From Bradyrhizobium diazoefficiens (lineage in GTDB: Bacteria > Pseudomonadota > Alphaproteobacteria > Rhizobiales > Xanthobacteraceae): a DNA stretch of 64,000 bases. Shown piece after piece: positions 1-7,891 of this stretch. The stretch spans positions 1,513,501-1,577,500 of the forward strand of contig NZ_JAENXS010000001.1 of NCBI RefSeq assembly GCF_016612535.1, read 5' to 3'. How positions within the stretch are numbered: the first letter of the stretch is position 1; each line of letters opens with the position of its first letter. The notes under the pieces are model-generated. The model made no database searches, was not told the origin of the DNA, and was given only the letters and a program-made list of their open reading frames with translations. Both the position numbers and the translations under genes were made by a program.

Positions 1-1540
1 GCGCGATCGCAGCATGATCAACAGGTGAGAAATGGCAGGCTGTCGTGTAGCCGCCGAACTTCACCGTCTCCGCATCTTTCTGAAAGCCGAGAATACCGTT
101 GTTGAGCACGATAACGACAACGGGCACATTGCTGCGGACCACGGTTTCGAGTTCGGCCCAACTGTGCGCAAAGCCGCCATCTCCGACCAAGGCGACAACT
201 GGGCTAGCTGGCCGCGCCAGCTTGGCGCCGATAGCAAGTGGCAGTCCCCAGCCAAGTCCGGCCAAACCGCGGGGCGTGATGAAGCGCTGGCCCGCCGTTC
301 GGCTACGAAGCTGACCGACCACCCACATCGACGAGTAGCTTGCGTCGGCGACAACGATTGTCTCCGGCGTCAAGCGCGCCTGGAGTTCGTGCATCACACG
401 CTCAGGCCGGATTGGACTTCCAGTGCTGCCCGAAAACACGGAGCGCTCGTTTTCGAAGCTCGTCCAGGCCGCGGCGATACGCTTCTCCAAGCCCGAACGG
501 CTATCGCGACGCCTTGAAAGGTCAACCTGTTCGATCACACTGCAGAGCGCTTCCAGCGTTGCCGCAGCATCGCCAACAAGACGCGTCGCTTCATAATTTC
601 GCCCGATCTCCTGGGGGTCGACATCGATATGGATGACGCGCGCAGTTGCAGGAACTTGTCGCCAGCTGTCAGTGCCATTCTGGTTGGTGCGCGTACCGAC
701 CAGGAGAACGAGATCCGCCTCCTGCAGGATCGGCAGAGTATGCTTGCCGAGCGAGCGCAGACCGACCAGAGCGCCGAGGACTCCGGCGGAGAGCGGGTGC
801 GTTTCGTCGACAGCACCTTTGCCCATATTCGTGGTGACGACCGGAAGATGCGCGACGTCCTGCAGCTTGGCCAGCGCAGCTGCCGCGGCCGGAGATGCGG
901 CGCCGCCGCCAGCGAGAACGACGGGAGCCTTTGCCGCCGCAATTGATGCGGCAGCCGCTCGGACCTCTGCATCGCTCGGGCGCGGCCGATCAATTGGCCA
1001 TTCACCAAAGCTCGACCGGCGCTCACGATTGGAAGCGGGCGCATTTTCGCGCAACAGATCGGCCGGCAGTAGCAGGACAGCGGGCCCCGGCCGGCCGCTG
1101 CCGGCAGCGACAAAGGCCGCATCAACATAATCATCAATGCGATCCGCGGTGATGACGCGCCGCACCGATTTGGCGCAGGACGAGAACAGCGCGAAATGAT
1201 CGAGTTCCTGGAATGCATTACGGTCGAGCTGGTTGCGCTCGACCTCCTGGACCAGAGCAACAATGGGAACACTCGCCTTGTAGGCCTCGGCAAGAGGAGG
1301 GACGAGCAAGGTTGCCGCGGGCCCATTCTGAGCCGCAACGACGGCGATCTGACCTGACACGCGCGCAAAGCCGTCGGCCATCGCGCCGCCCATGTTTTCC
1401 TGTCGGTAGGCGAGCTGCCGAATACCGATCGCTTCGCACGCAAGAATGACGGCTGACGGCAGGCTTTGGCCGAAGATCACCTTCACGCCGTGACGCTGCA
1501 AAGCGAAGGCAATACGCTGCGCAACTGTTACTTCGGTCAC
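1..1540 (-). CDS. Thiamine-diphosphate-dependent enzyme, acetolactate-synthase-like (C-terminus beyond window)
   Basis: About 513 residues are visible and the reading frame is still open at the left edge. The protein has the three-part order of the acetolactate synthase / oxo-acid decarboxylase family. An N-terminal pyrimidine-binding domain carries the conserved glutamate in the segment YRQENMGGAMADGFAR, a middle domain follows, and the C-terminal pyrophosphate domain has the ThDP/Mg motif GDGG followed about 27 residues later by an NN pair (roughly residues 447-477). The GTG start at 1540 overlaps the TGA of the upstream aminotransferase (GTGA), so the two are probably translationally coupled. 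The substrate cannot be read from the sequence; the partner suggests a 2-oxo acid or aldehyde formed by transamination. No long annotated frame covers it only because its stop lies outside the window. Confidence 0.85.
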   Translation of the reverse strand, partial: MTEVTVAQRIAFALQRHGVKVIFGQSLPSAVILACEAIGIRQLAYRQENMGGAMADGFARVSGQIAVVAAQNGPAATLLVPPLAEAYKASVPIVALVQEVERNQLDRNAFQELDHFALFSSCAKSVRRVITADRIDDYVDAAFVAAGSGRPGPAVLLLPADLLRENAPASNRERRSSFGEWPIDRPRPSDAEVRAAAASIAAAKAPVVLAGGGAASPAAAAALAKLQDVAHLPVVTTNMGKGAVDETHPLSAGVLGALVGLRSLGKHTLPILQEADLVLLVGTRTNQNGTDSWRQVPATARVIHIDVDPQEIGRNYEATRLVGDAAATLEALCSVIEQVDLSRRRDSRSGLEKRIAAAWTSFENERSVFSGSTGSPIRPERVMHELQARLTPETIVVADASYSSMWVVGQLRSRTAGQRFITPRGLAGLGWGLPLAIGAKLARPASPVVALVGDGGFAHSWAELETVVRSNVPVVVIVLNNGILGFQKDAETVKFGGYTTACHFSPVDHAAIA

Positions 1541-2913
1541 TTCTGCACCTCAATGCCGTCCAACTCGTTTTGATGATTGTCGAGAAAGCCTTCGAACACC
1601 TCGATGACGACCTCAGCATCGGCGCGCGTCATCGGTGTCGAGAGCGCGGCAGCGGCGCCATAGGGCAAGATGATGCCGTTTGCGGCAAAGAAGCGCGTAA
1701 GCTCCTTCATGAGGGCTGCTCCGCCGGGCGTCGGATAGGCATCGCGATAGTCGATTGGCGGTCGCGCCATGGGATGAATACGGAACAGCGAGGCGGCGCC
1801 CGTCACACAGAGCGAGACTCCCCTCTTTTCGATAGCCCGGCTAATTCCGTCTCGTACAAAGTTGCCGAGCGTCTCCAGATGAGCAAAGGCCGCATGGTCC
1901 AGATGCCGCATCGAGGCAAGGCCAGCGATCATCGACAGGGGATTGGCGGAGAACGTCCCCCCCTGCGGAAGCAGGGGCCGGCCCGCCGAGGCATCAAACA
2001 CCTTCATCACGTCCTCGCGGCCGCCGATTGCGCCAATCGGCAGACCGCCACCGATAATCTTGCCCATGGTGACAAGGTCCGGAACGAGGCCATAGCGCGC
2101 GGCAGCCCCTTCGAAACCCTGCCTGAGATTCAAAACCTCATCAGCAATCACCAGCACGCCGTTGTCGCGCGCGGCCTGCTGAACCGCGGCAATGAATTCC
2201 GCTTTCGGGGCAGTCAGACCGCCGCGGCTTGGCATGGGATCCAACACGACGGCCGCGAGATCGCGCGCATGCAACGACAATAGCCGGCGCGCTCCCTCGA
2301 TATCGTTGAAGCGGAGCACAACAACTTCGTCGAGGACACTTTGAGGCATGCCGCGATAGAAAGGCGCAGAGTTGGGGGAGGCAGGGTCACCCCAGTTATC
2401 CGGCGTCGCCGCCTGACTCACCTCAACCCAATCATAGGCGCCATGATAGGCGCCCTCGAGCTTGGCGATTTTCGCCCGCCCGGTGAAGGCCCGAGCAGCC
2501 TTGACCGCGAAGAGGACCGCCTCGGTTCCGGTGTTGACGAAACGCACCCGATCGACTCGCGGAATCCGGTCGCAAAGCAGCTCTGCCAGCTCGATTTCGC
2601 CGCGCGTCGGATTTGCAAAGCAGCTGCCGCGCTGCAGCTGATCAGTCAAGGCTTCGACAACAGGCGCGAATGCATGGCCGTGGATCAGCGTTGTGAAGTT
2701 GCAGTTGAGATCCAGAAAACGCCTTCCATCGATGTCGAACACATAGCTGCCGGAGCCGCGTTCGATGTAGACCGGCTCCGGGTCCCGCTCGATGGTGACG
2801 CGCGACGTGCCGTCGGGAAAAACAAGCCGCGCCCGAGCAAAGCTGTCTTTAGAGGCTTGCCCGGCACGCGCAAATGCCGTCCCCGTATTCGAACCTGCCT
2901 GACCCCTCGCCAC
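1537..2913 (-). CDS. Class-III (glutamate-1-semialdehyde aminomutase-like) PLP aminotransferase
   Basis: PLP-dependent fold-type-I aminotransferase of about 458 residues, the usual size for the class-III/GSA-aminomutase family. Visible hallmarks are the phosphate-loop region NTGTEAVLFAVKAAR, an aspartate that would bind the pyridine nitrogen in VIADEVLNLRQGF, and the Schiff-base lysine in MGKIIGGGLPIGA (about K285). The frame extends upstream to 3354, but that part crosses the divergent promoter. The GTG at 2913, preceded by GAGGAA, gives a normal-length enzyme and is preferred. It is transcribed away from the sugar-type ABC importer and coupled to the ThDP enzyme downstream. The amino donor/acceptor pair is unknown. 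Confidence 0.85.
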   Translation of the reverse strand: MARGQAGSNTGTAFARAGQASKDSFARARLVFPDGTSRVTIERDPEPVYIERGSGSYVFDIDGRRFLDLNCNFTTLIHGHAFAPVVEALTDQLQRGSCFANPTRGEIELAELLCDRIPRVDRVRFVNTGTEAVLFAVKAARAFTGRAKIAKLEGAYHGAYDWVEVSQAATPDNWGDPASPNSAPFYRGMPQSVLDEVVVLRFNDIEGARRLLSLHARDLAAVVLDPMPSRGGLTAPKAEFIAAVQQAARDNGVLVIADEVLNLRQGFEGAAARYGLVPDLVTMGKIIGGGLPIGAIGGREDVMKVFDASAGRPLLPQGGTFSANPLSMIAGLASMRHLDHAAFAHLETLGNFVRDGISRAIEKRGVSLCVTGAASLFRIHPMARPPIDYRDAYPTPGGAALMKELTRFFAANGIILPYGAAAALSTPMTRADAEVVIEVFEGFLDNHQNELDGIEVQK

Positions 2914-3156
2914 GATTTCCTCACCCGTTTGACTGGATTTCTGGCAAGTAACGCTGTTTGGTATTTGATGCAACAAAATTATTGTGCTCTTTTCGAGAAA
3001 CTGCATCTCGCGGCGCACAAATTTACGTCTTGCCGAATCTTTCAGCAGTGCGGTCGCTTGCCGCACCTGATTTTTTGTTGCATCATATTTGATACATGAA
3101 TTTGTCAGGCTTTGGTCATGTGCCTGTCGGTTCATTGTCGAAGGATGGGGACATTG
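2914..3156. promoter_or_regulatory. Divergent promoter/operator region of the region-A catabolic locus
   Basis: This AT-rich gap separates the leftward aminotransferase operon from the rightward ABC importer operon. It contains a 13-bp perfect inverted repeat, TGATGCAACAAAA at 2966-2978 and its complement at 3073-3085, and the decamer TGTTTGGTAT at 2955-2964. The same decamer occurs, inverted, upstream of the GntR gene (15022-15031). I infer that these are regulator-binding sites, most likely for that GntR protein. Exact -35/-10 boxes could not be fixed. Confidence 0.55.
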
Positions 3157-4224
3157 ATGAAAAAGTCGTGCGGACTGTTCTTGCTTTCTGTTGCCCTCGC
3201 GTTCGCGATCAAGGTCACGCCCGCGTCCGCCGGGGACACAAAGTGGTATCCCTTCAAGATGAACGACGCCTCGGCCGATGCGCTGAAGGTCATTGAGTAC
3301 ACGCCGGTCGAAAAAGCCGAAAAACCTCACAAGATCTGCGTGCTGTTTCCGCACATGAAGGACAGCTTCTGGGTTGCTGTCGCCTACGGCATCACCGAGC
3401 AGTCAAAGGCGCTCGGCGTGAACATGAATCTGTACGAGGCCGGCGGATACGACAATCTGCCCAAGCAGCTGTCGCAGTTTGACGACTGCATTGCGAGCGG
3501 TGCGGACGCGATCGTGATCGGTGCGATCTCCACCGTCGGCGTTGCCAAGCAGGTCCTGGCCGCGAAAGCGAAGGGCATTCCTGTCATTGCGGTTACGAAC
3601 AGCTTCATCTCGCCTGACCTGACTGCCGGCGTGTTTGTTGATCTTAAATCCATGGCGAGCGCCTCGGCCAATGCGCTGCTTGCGAGCGTCAAGACGGGCG
3701 AAACCGCAAACGTCGTGACGTTCCCGGGCCCTGCCGGTTCGGGTTGGGCAGAGACCATGAATAAGGATTTCGAGACTGTGGTCGCGAAGAATCCGAACGT
3801 GAAGACGCTCTCTTCCAAGTTCGGGGACACCGGTGTCGCGGTGCAGCTACAATTGGTTCAGGACGCACTGCAAGCCTATCCCTCCATCAATTACATCTGG
3901 GGGACCGCTCCGACCGCAGAAGCTGCCATCGGAGCGTTGGCTGAGGCGGGCCGCAGCGACATCAAGATCATCTCGACCTACGAGAACCAGGCCATGCTCG
4001 ATGCGCTCAAGCGTGGAGACATTACCGCCTTTACGACTCAGTACCCGGTCATCGAGGGGCGCGTGGCTATCGACGAAGCCGTTCGCATCCTCGACAAGAA
4101 GCCCTTTATCCGCCTTGTGCAGCCGATCGCAGGCGTGATCGACAAGGGCACGATGGGTAAGATGGACATGTCGACGGTGCTGGCGCCGGCCAGCTGGAGC
4201 CCCGTGTACAGCGTCAAGCAGTAA
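3157..4224 (+). CDS. Periplasmic substrate-binding protein, TorT/sugar-binding (type-1 PBP) family
   Basis: A 355-residue periplasmic receptor for the ABC importer encoded next. The N-terminus is a typical Sec signal peptide (MKKSCGLFLL..., cleavage after ASA). The mature part has the type-1 periplasmic-binding-protein pattern (ICVLFPHMKDSFWVAVAYG near the N-terminus, then GADAIVIGAIS and KGIPVIAVTNSF), closest in feel to TorT-like and ribose/galactose receptors. The ATG at 3157 gives the cleanest signal peptide and follows GGATGGGG; an ATG at 3145 is also possible. It is the first gene of the rightward operon. Its ligand is unknown; the downstream hydantoinase genes suggest a cyclic amide or a sugar-like conjugate rather than a plain sugar. 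Confidence 0.85.
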   Translation: MKKSCGLFLLSVALAFAIKVTPASAGDTKWYPFKMNDASADALKVIEYTPVEKAEKPHKICVLFPHMKDSFWVAVAYGITEQSKALGVNMNLYEAGGYDNLPKQLSQFDDCIASGADAIVIGAISTVGVAKQVLAAKAKGIPVIAVTNSFISPDLTAGVFVDLKSMASASANALLASVKTGETANVVTFPGPAGSGWAETMNKDFETVVAKNPNVKTLSSKFGDTGVAVQLQLVQDALQAYPSINYIWGTAPTAEAAIGALAEAGRSDIKIISTYENQAMLDALKRGDITAFTTQYPVIEGRVAIDEAVRILDKKPFIRLVQPIAGVIDKGTMGKMDMSTVLAPASWSPVYSVKQ

Positions 4225-4249
4225 CCGGTTGCGTTTTATAGGCGGACGA

Positions 4250-5818
4250 ATGTCGGAAGCGTTTGTGGAGTCACCTCGGATGGCAAAAGAGGAGGCTTTT
4301 GAGCCGATCTTGGTCCTTCGAGGGATCACCAAACGCTTCCAGGGCATCACCGCACTGCGGCAGGTTGATTTCGATGTCCGGACCGGCGAGGTCCATGTGC
4401 TCTTCGGTGAGAACGGCGCCGGCAAGTCAACGTTGATCAATGTCATCGCAGGTACGTTCCAGCCTGACGAGGGCACCTGCCGGTTTGATGGACAAGATCT
4501 CAGCCACCTCACCCCTCACCGCGCGCGCGGTGAGGGCATCTGCGCAGTGTTTCAGGAGTTCTCGCTCGCGCCGAACCTGACGGTGGTCGAGAACGTCTTC
4601 CTCGGCCGTGAAATCAGACGCGGGGGAATTCTCGACCTTGCGGCAATGCGCCGGCGCGCTTCTCGCCTCATTGAGGAGTTGGGCTTCGATCTTGAGCTCG
4701 ACCGCCAGGTCGGAACGCTGTCGCGGGCACATCAACAAATGGTCGAAATTGCCAAGGCGCTGCTCGGAGAGCCAAGGATTCTCATCCTCGACGAGCCGAC
4801 CGCATCCCTTACCGAGCGGGAAGCGGGGCGCCTTTTTGAGCTCGTGGCAGCACTCAAGGCACGAGGGGTCGGAATTATCTACGTATCGCATCGCATGCGG
4901 GAAATCCGAGCTCTCGCTGACCGCATCACCGTGCTTCGTGATGGCCAACTTGTGCGAACGCTTGAGGCGACCGGAGTCCAGGACTTCGACCTTGTTGAAC
5001 TGATGACCGGTCGCAAGATCGACGGCTTGTTTCCGACCTTCGACCACAAACCGGGGCACGTTGCCGTCGAGGTACGAGGCTTATCGGCGGCGGGAGGTGC
5101 GGTCCGCGATGCGGACTTCGTGGCTCGCGCAGGCGAGATCACAGGCATCGCAGGCCTCGTCGGCTGCGGCAAGTCTGAGCTGGTGCGCGCCATCTACGGA
5201 CTGGAACAGATTGAGCGCGGCGAGATTCGGCTTCATGAGGCGGGCCAGGACACGTTCTCGCCGAGGCACAGCCTTCGTCGTGGCGTTGTCTACTTCCCTG
5301 CCAATCGCGCAACGGAAGGATTGGCGCTCGCGCGTGCTGTCCGGGAGAACGTCTCGATGTCCAGTTTGGACGTTCAGGCGATCGCGCGACGAGGTCTTTT
5401 GGATAAGCGGAACGAGCGTTCGCTTGTCCAGCAGGCGGTTGATCGATTGAAACTGCGTCCTCCGAACCTTGAACGTCCTGCCGGCAAGCTTTCCGGCGGT
5501 AACCGGCAGAAGGTGATGCTAGCCCGGGGGTTGATGCGGGACCTTTCGGTCTTCTTGTTCGACGAGCCGACTGTCGGCATCGACGTGGGCGCCAAGCGCG
5601 AGGTCTACGAGTTCATGGGGCGCCTTCTCGAAGCGGGTGCCGCGGTCGTTCTGGTCTCGTCCGAACTTCCTGAGGTGCTGGCATTGTCCAACCGTCTCTA
5701 TGTGATGCACCACGGGCGCATCGTGAATGAACTTGAGGGTCCTGAGAAGACTGAGCAGAACGTTCTCGCCAGCTTCTTCCGCCGGGAATCCAGTGCTGCG
5801 ACAGGACCAGCGTCTTGA
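4250..5818 (+). CDS. Sugar-type ABC transporter ATP-binding protein (double NBD, RbsA/MglA-like)
   Basis: A 522-residue protein made of two fused ATPase domains, as in RbsA/MglA. The first has Walker A GENGAGKST (residues about 53-61), signature-region LSRAHQQ (~157) and Walker B ILILDEPTAS (~177). The second has the degenerate P-loop GLVGCGKSEL (~302), LSGGNRQK (~414) and FLFDEPTVGID (~437). The unusual first P-loop of domain 2 is normal for this family, in which only one site is fully active. The ATG at 4250 has AGGCGGA just upstream; an upstream in-frame TTG at 4229 is less likely. It energises the two permeases that follow. Confidence 0.9.
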   Translation: MSEAFVESPRMAKEEAFEPILVLRGITKRFQGITALRQVDFDVRTGEVHVLFGENGAGKSTLINVIAGTFQPDEGTCRFDGQDLSHLTPHRARGEGICAVFQEFSLAPNLTVVENVFLGREIRRGGILDLAAMRRRASRLIEELGFDLELDRQVGTLSRAHQQMVEIAKALLGEPRILILDEPTASLTEREAGRLFELVAALKARGVGIIYVSHRMREIRALADRITVLRDGQLVRTLEATGVQDFDLVELMTGRKIDGLFPTFDHKPGHVAVEVRGLSAAGGAVRDADFVARAGEITGIAGLVGCGKSELVRAIYGLEQIERGEIRLHEAGQDTFSPRHSLRRGVVYFPANRATEGLALARAVRENVSMSSLDVQAIARRGLLDKRNERSLVQQAVDRLKLRPPNLERPAGKLSGGNRQKVMLARGLMRDLSVFLFDEPTVGIDVGAKREVYEFMGRLLEAGAAVVLVSSELPEVLALSNRLYVMHHGRIVNELEGPEKTEQNVLASFFRRESSAATGPAS

Positions 5819-6840
5819 CCGTTGAAGAAGCACGCAAGCACCCGTCTTTGCAGGATGGTCTGATGACATTTTCGCGCTCAATATCCGCCATCGGCATTCT
5901 GCCTGTCCTCCTGACGGTCTTGATTTTGGGGATGTGCATCCTCGATCCAAGGTTTTTCGGAGTTGCCAATGTAACGAACATTCTTCGAAACGCATCCGTG
6001 CTCACGATCGTCGCCTGCGGCCAGGCTCTCGTGCTTATCTCCGGCGGCTTCGATCTGTCGGTTGGGGCAATTGTTGCACTCGCCAGTGAAATTGCTGCCG
6101 TAACGATGCGCTGGGCGGGGACCGCGTTTCCCGAGCAGAATGCTCTTGTCATCGCGCTGGGTGTCGGCGCGGCACTTGGAACGGGAATTCTGGTGGGCCT
6201 CGTCAACGGAATTTGCGTAGCCGTGCTGCGCATATCCGGCTTCATCGCGACACTGGGCTCGATGTCGGTGACGCTTGGCATCGCCCTGATCATCACGAAC
6301 GGCATTCCGGTGTATGGCCTGCCGCCGTCATTCATAACCCAGTTCGGCCGAGCACGCTGGTTCGAGCTTCCGAGCGCAGCCTATGTGGCGATTGCCATCC
6401 TGCTTGTGCTCGCGTTCGTCCAACACCGGACCGTCCTCGGGCGCTATCTCTACGCGATCGGCGGCAACACGGAGGCGGCGATCGTCTCCGGCATTTCGAC
6501 GCGCCGCTATCAAATTGCCGCCTATGTGATATCGGGCCTGCTTGCCGCCGTGACCGGGCTACTCCTGACCGCACTTGTGGGATCGGGCCAAGCGAGCTTC
6601 GGCGGGGACCTCATGATGCTGCAATCAATCGCCGCTGCCGTGATCGGCGGGGTGAGCTTGCACGGAGGCGTGGGGCGCGTCGGGATGGTCGCGCTGAGCG
6701 CGATATTTCTGAGCATCCTATCCAATGCGCTCAACCTGTTACGCGTCGATTCCCGCATCCAGCCTATCTTTATCGGGTTGATCCTGATTTGTGCAGTTGC
6801 GCTCGACGAAATTCGGCGCCGGAGGACCGTCCATGACTGA
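5815..6840 (+). CDS. Sugar-type ABC transporter permease (RbsC-like) 1
   Basis: Hydrophobic inner-membrane permease of about 341 residues from the BPD_transp_2 family, with the family signatures ALVLISGGFDLSVGAIVAL near the N-terminus and GGVSLHGGVGRVGMVALSAIFL near the C-terminus. The chosen TTG start overlaps the TGA of the ATPase gene (TTGA), which would give coupling. An ATG at 5863 with AGGATGG upstream is a serious alternative and gives a shorter N-terminus. It is one of two non-identical permeases and probably forms a heterodimeric channel with the next product. Confidence 0.85.
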   Translation: MTVEEARKHPSLQDGLMTFSRSISAIGILPVLLTVLILGMCILDPRFFGVANVTNILRNASVLTIVACGQALVLISGGFDLSVGAIVALASEIAAVTMRWAGTAFPEQNALVIALGVGAALGTGILVGLVNGICVAVLRISGFIATLGSMSVTLGIALIITNGIPVYGLPPSFITQFGRARWFELPSAAYVAIAILLVLAFVQHRTVLGRYLYAIGGNTEAAIVSGISTRRYQIAAYVISGLLAAVTGLLLTALVGSGQASFGGDLMMLQSIAAAVIGGVSLHGGVGRVGMVALSAIFLSILSNALNLLRVDSRIQPIFIGLILICAVALDEIRRRRTVHD

Positions 6841-7843
6841 TCGAGAGGCCAGCATGAGCGCTCCCTCACCTGCCGCGCTCGCGCGTCGCATCCATTTTTC
6901 GCTCGTGCAGCTGCTTTTGCCGACCGGCGTCGTCATCTTGTTCGCGGGTTTCGCCCTGGCAGATTCTCGGGTGATGTCGCCGGCCAATCTCATCAACATC
7001 CTGCAGCAGACGAGCTTCCTGTTTCTCTTCGCGATGGCACAGACCATCGTGATCATAGGGAAGGGTTTTGACCTCTCTCTTGGTCCGACTGCCTCGATGG
7101 TCAGTGTCGGGTCAGCGCTCGCGATGGCAGCTCTTGGGTCCGGCCATGTTGGCGAGCCGGTGATCGTGATCGCGGGCCTTGTTGCCGGCGTGGCGCTCGG
7201 AGCGCTGGTCGGGGCCTTCAACGGATCTGTTGTCGGCGTCTTACGCGTCACTCCTTTCGTGGTCACGCTGGGCAGCTTCAACATCGCGACAGGAATCGCC
7301 ACGACTCTGTCGGGCGGTCATCCGGTTCAAGGCATGCCTGAACTGTTCTTCCAGCTTCTCAACACGAGGACGATGCTGGGCCTGCCGGCTCCCGTTGTGA
7401 TCGCGATTGCCGCGGGCCTTGTTGTTCATTTCGTGTTGCGTCGAACCGTGTTCGGGCGCGGCCTTTACCTGATCGGCACGAATGCACGAGCTGCGGAGGT
7501 TGCAGGCGTTCCAGTCCGGCTCATCCTGATGTCGGCCTATGTCCTGAGCTCGGTTTTGACGGCGCTCGGAGCGATGATCTTGACCGCGCGAACGGGATCC
7601 GGCGAACCGAGCATTGGCGGCACCCTGTCGCTGCAATCGGCGGCCGCGGCCATTGTCGGTGGTGCGAGCTTCTCGGGCGGCTGCGGCAGTGCGGGTACGG
7701 CCCTCCTCGGCTCTCTTTTCATCATTGTCCTGTCGAATGGCATGAACCTCGTCCAGATCAGCGGCTACCTGCAGATGATCGTGCTCGGTGTCATCGTGGT
7801 TGCAGGCGTACTCCTCGATCGCCTTCGAGCGCAACGAAACTAA
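6833..7843 (+). CDS. Sugar-type ABC transporter permease (RbsC-like) 2
   Basis: Second BPD_transp_2 permease, 336 residues, with the same signatures (AQTIVIIGKGFDLSLGPTASM; AIVGGASFSGGCGSAGTALLG). The ATG at 6833 overlaps the end of permease 1 by 8 bp and has a strong GGAGGA ribosome-binding site at 6821-6826. With the receptor and the double ATPase it completes a four-gene importer. Having two separate permease genes points to a heterodimer, unlike the RbsC homodimer. Confidence 0.88.
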   Translation: MTDREASMSAPSPAALARRIHFSLVQLLLPTGVVILFAGFALADSRVMSPANLINILQQTSFLFLFAMAQTIVIIGKGFDLSLGPTASMVSVGSALAMAALGSGHVGEPVIVIAGLVAGVALGALVGAFNGSVVGVLRVTPFVVTLGSFNIATGIATTLSGGHPVQGMPELFFQLLNTRTMLGLPAPVVIAIAAGLVVHFVLRRTVFGRGLYLIGTNARAAEVAGVPVRLILMSAYVLSSVLTALGAMILTARTGSGEPSIGGTLSLQSAAAAIVGGASFSGGCGSAGTALLGSLFIIVLSNGMNLVQISGYLQMIVLGVIVVAGVLLDRLRAQRN

Positions 7844-7891
7844 ACGAGTGGCCGCGACAACCGCATCGAGCCTTGGAGAGTGAAATTTACC

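Noticed and set aside
535..1443. Long minus-strand frame of 302 codons and overlapping plus-strand frames within 1-1540
   Set aside because: They are shadows of the ThDP enzyme gene, which shows clear family motifs in another minus-strand frame; the shadow translations are arginine/serine-rich and match nothing.
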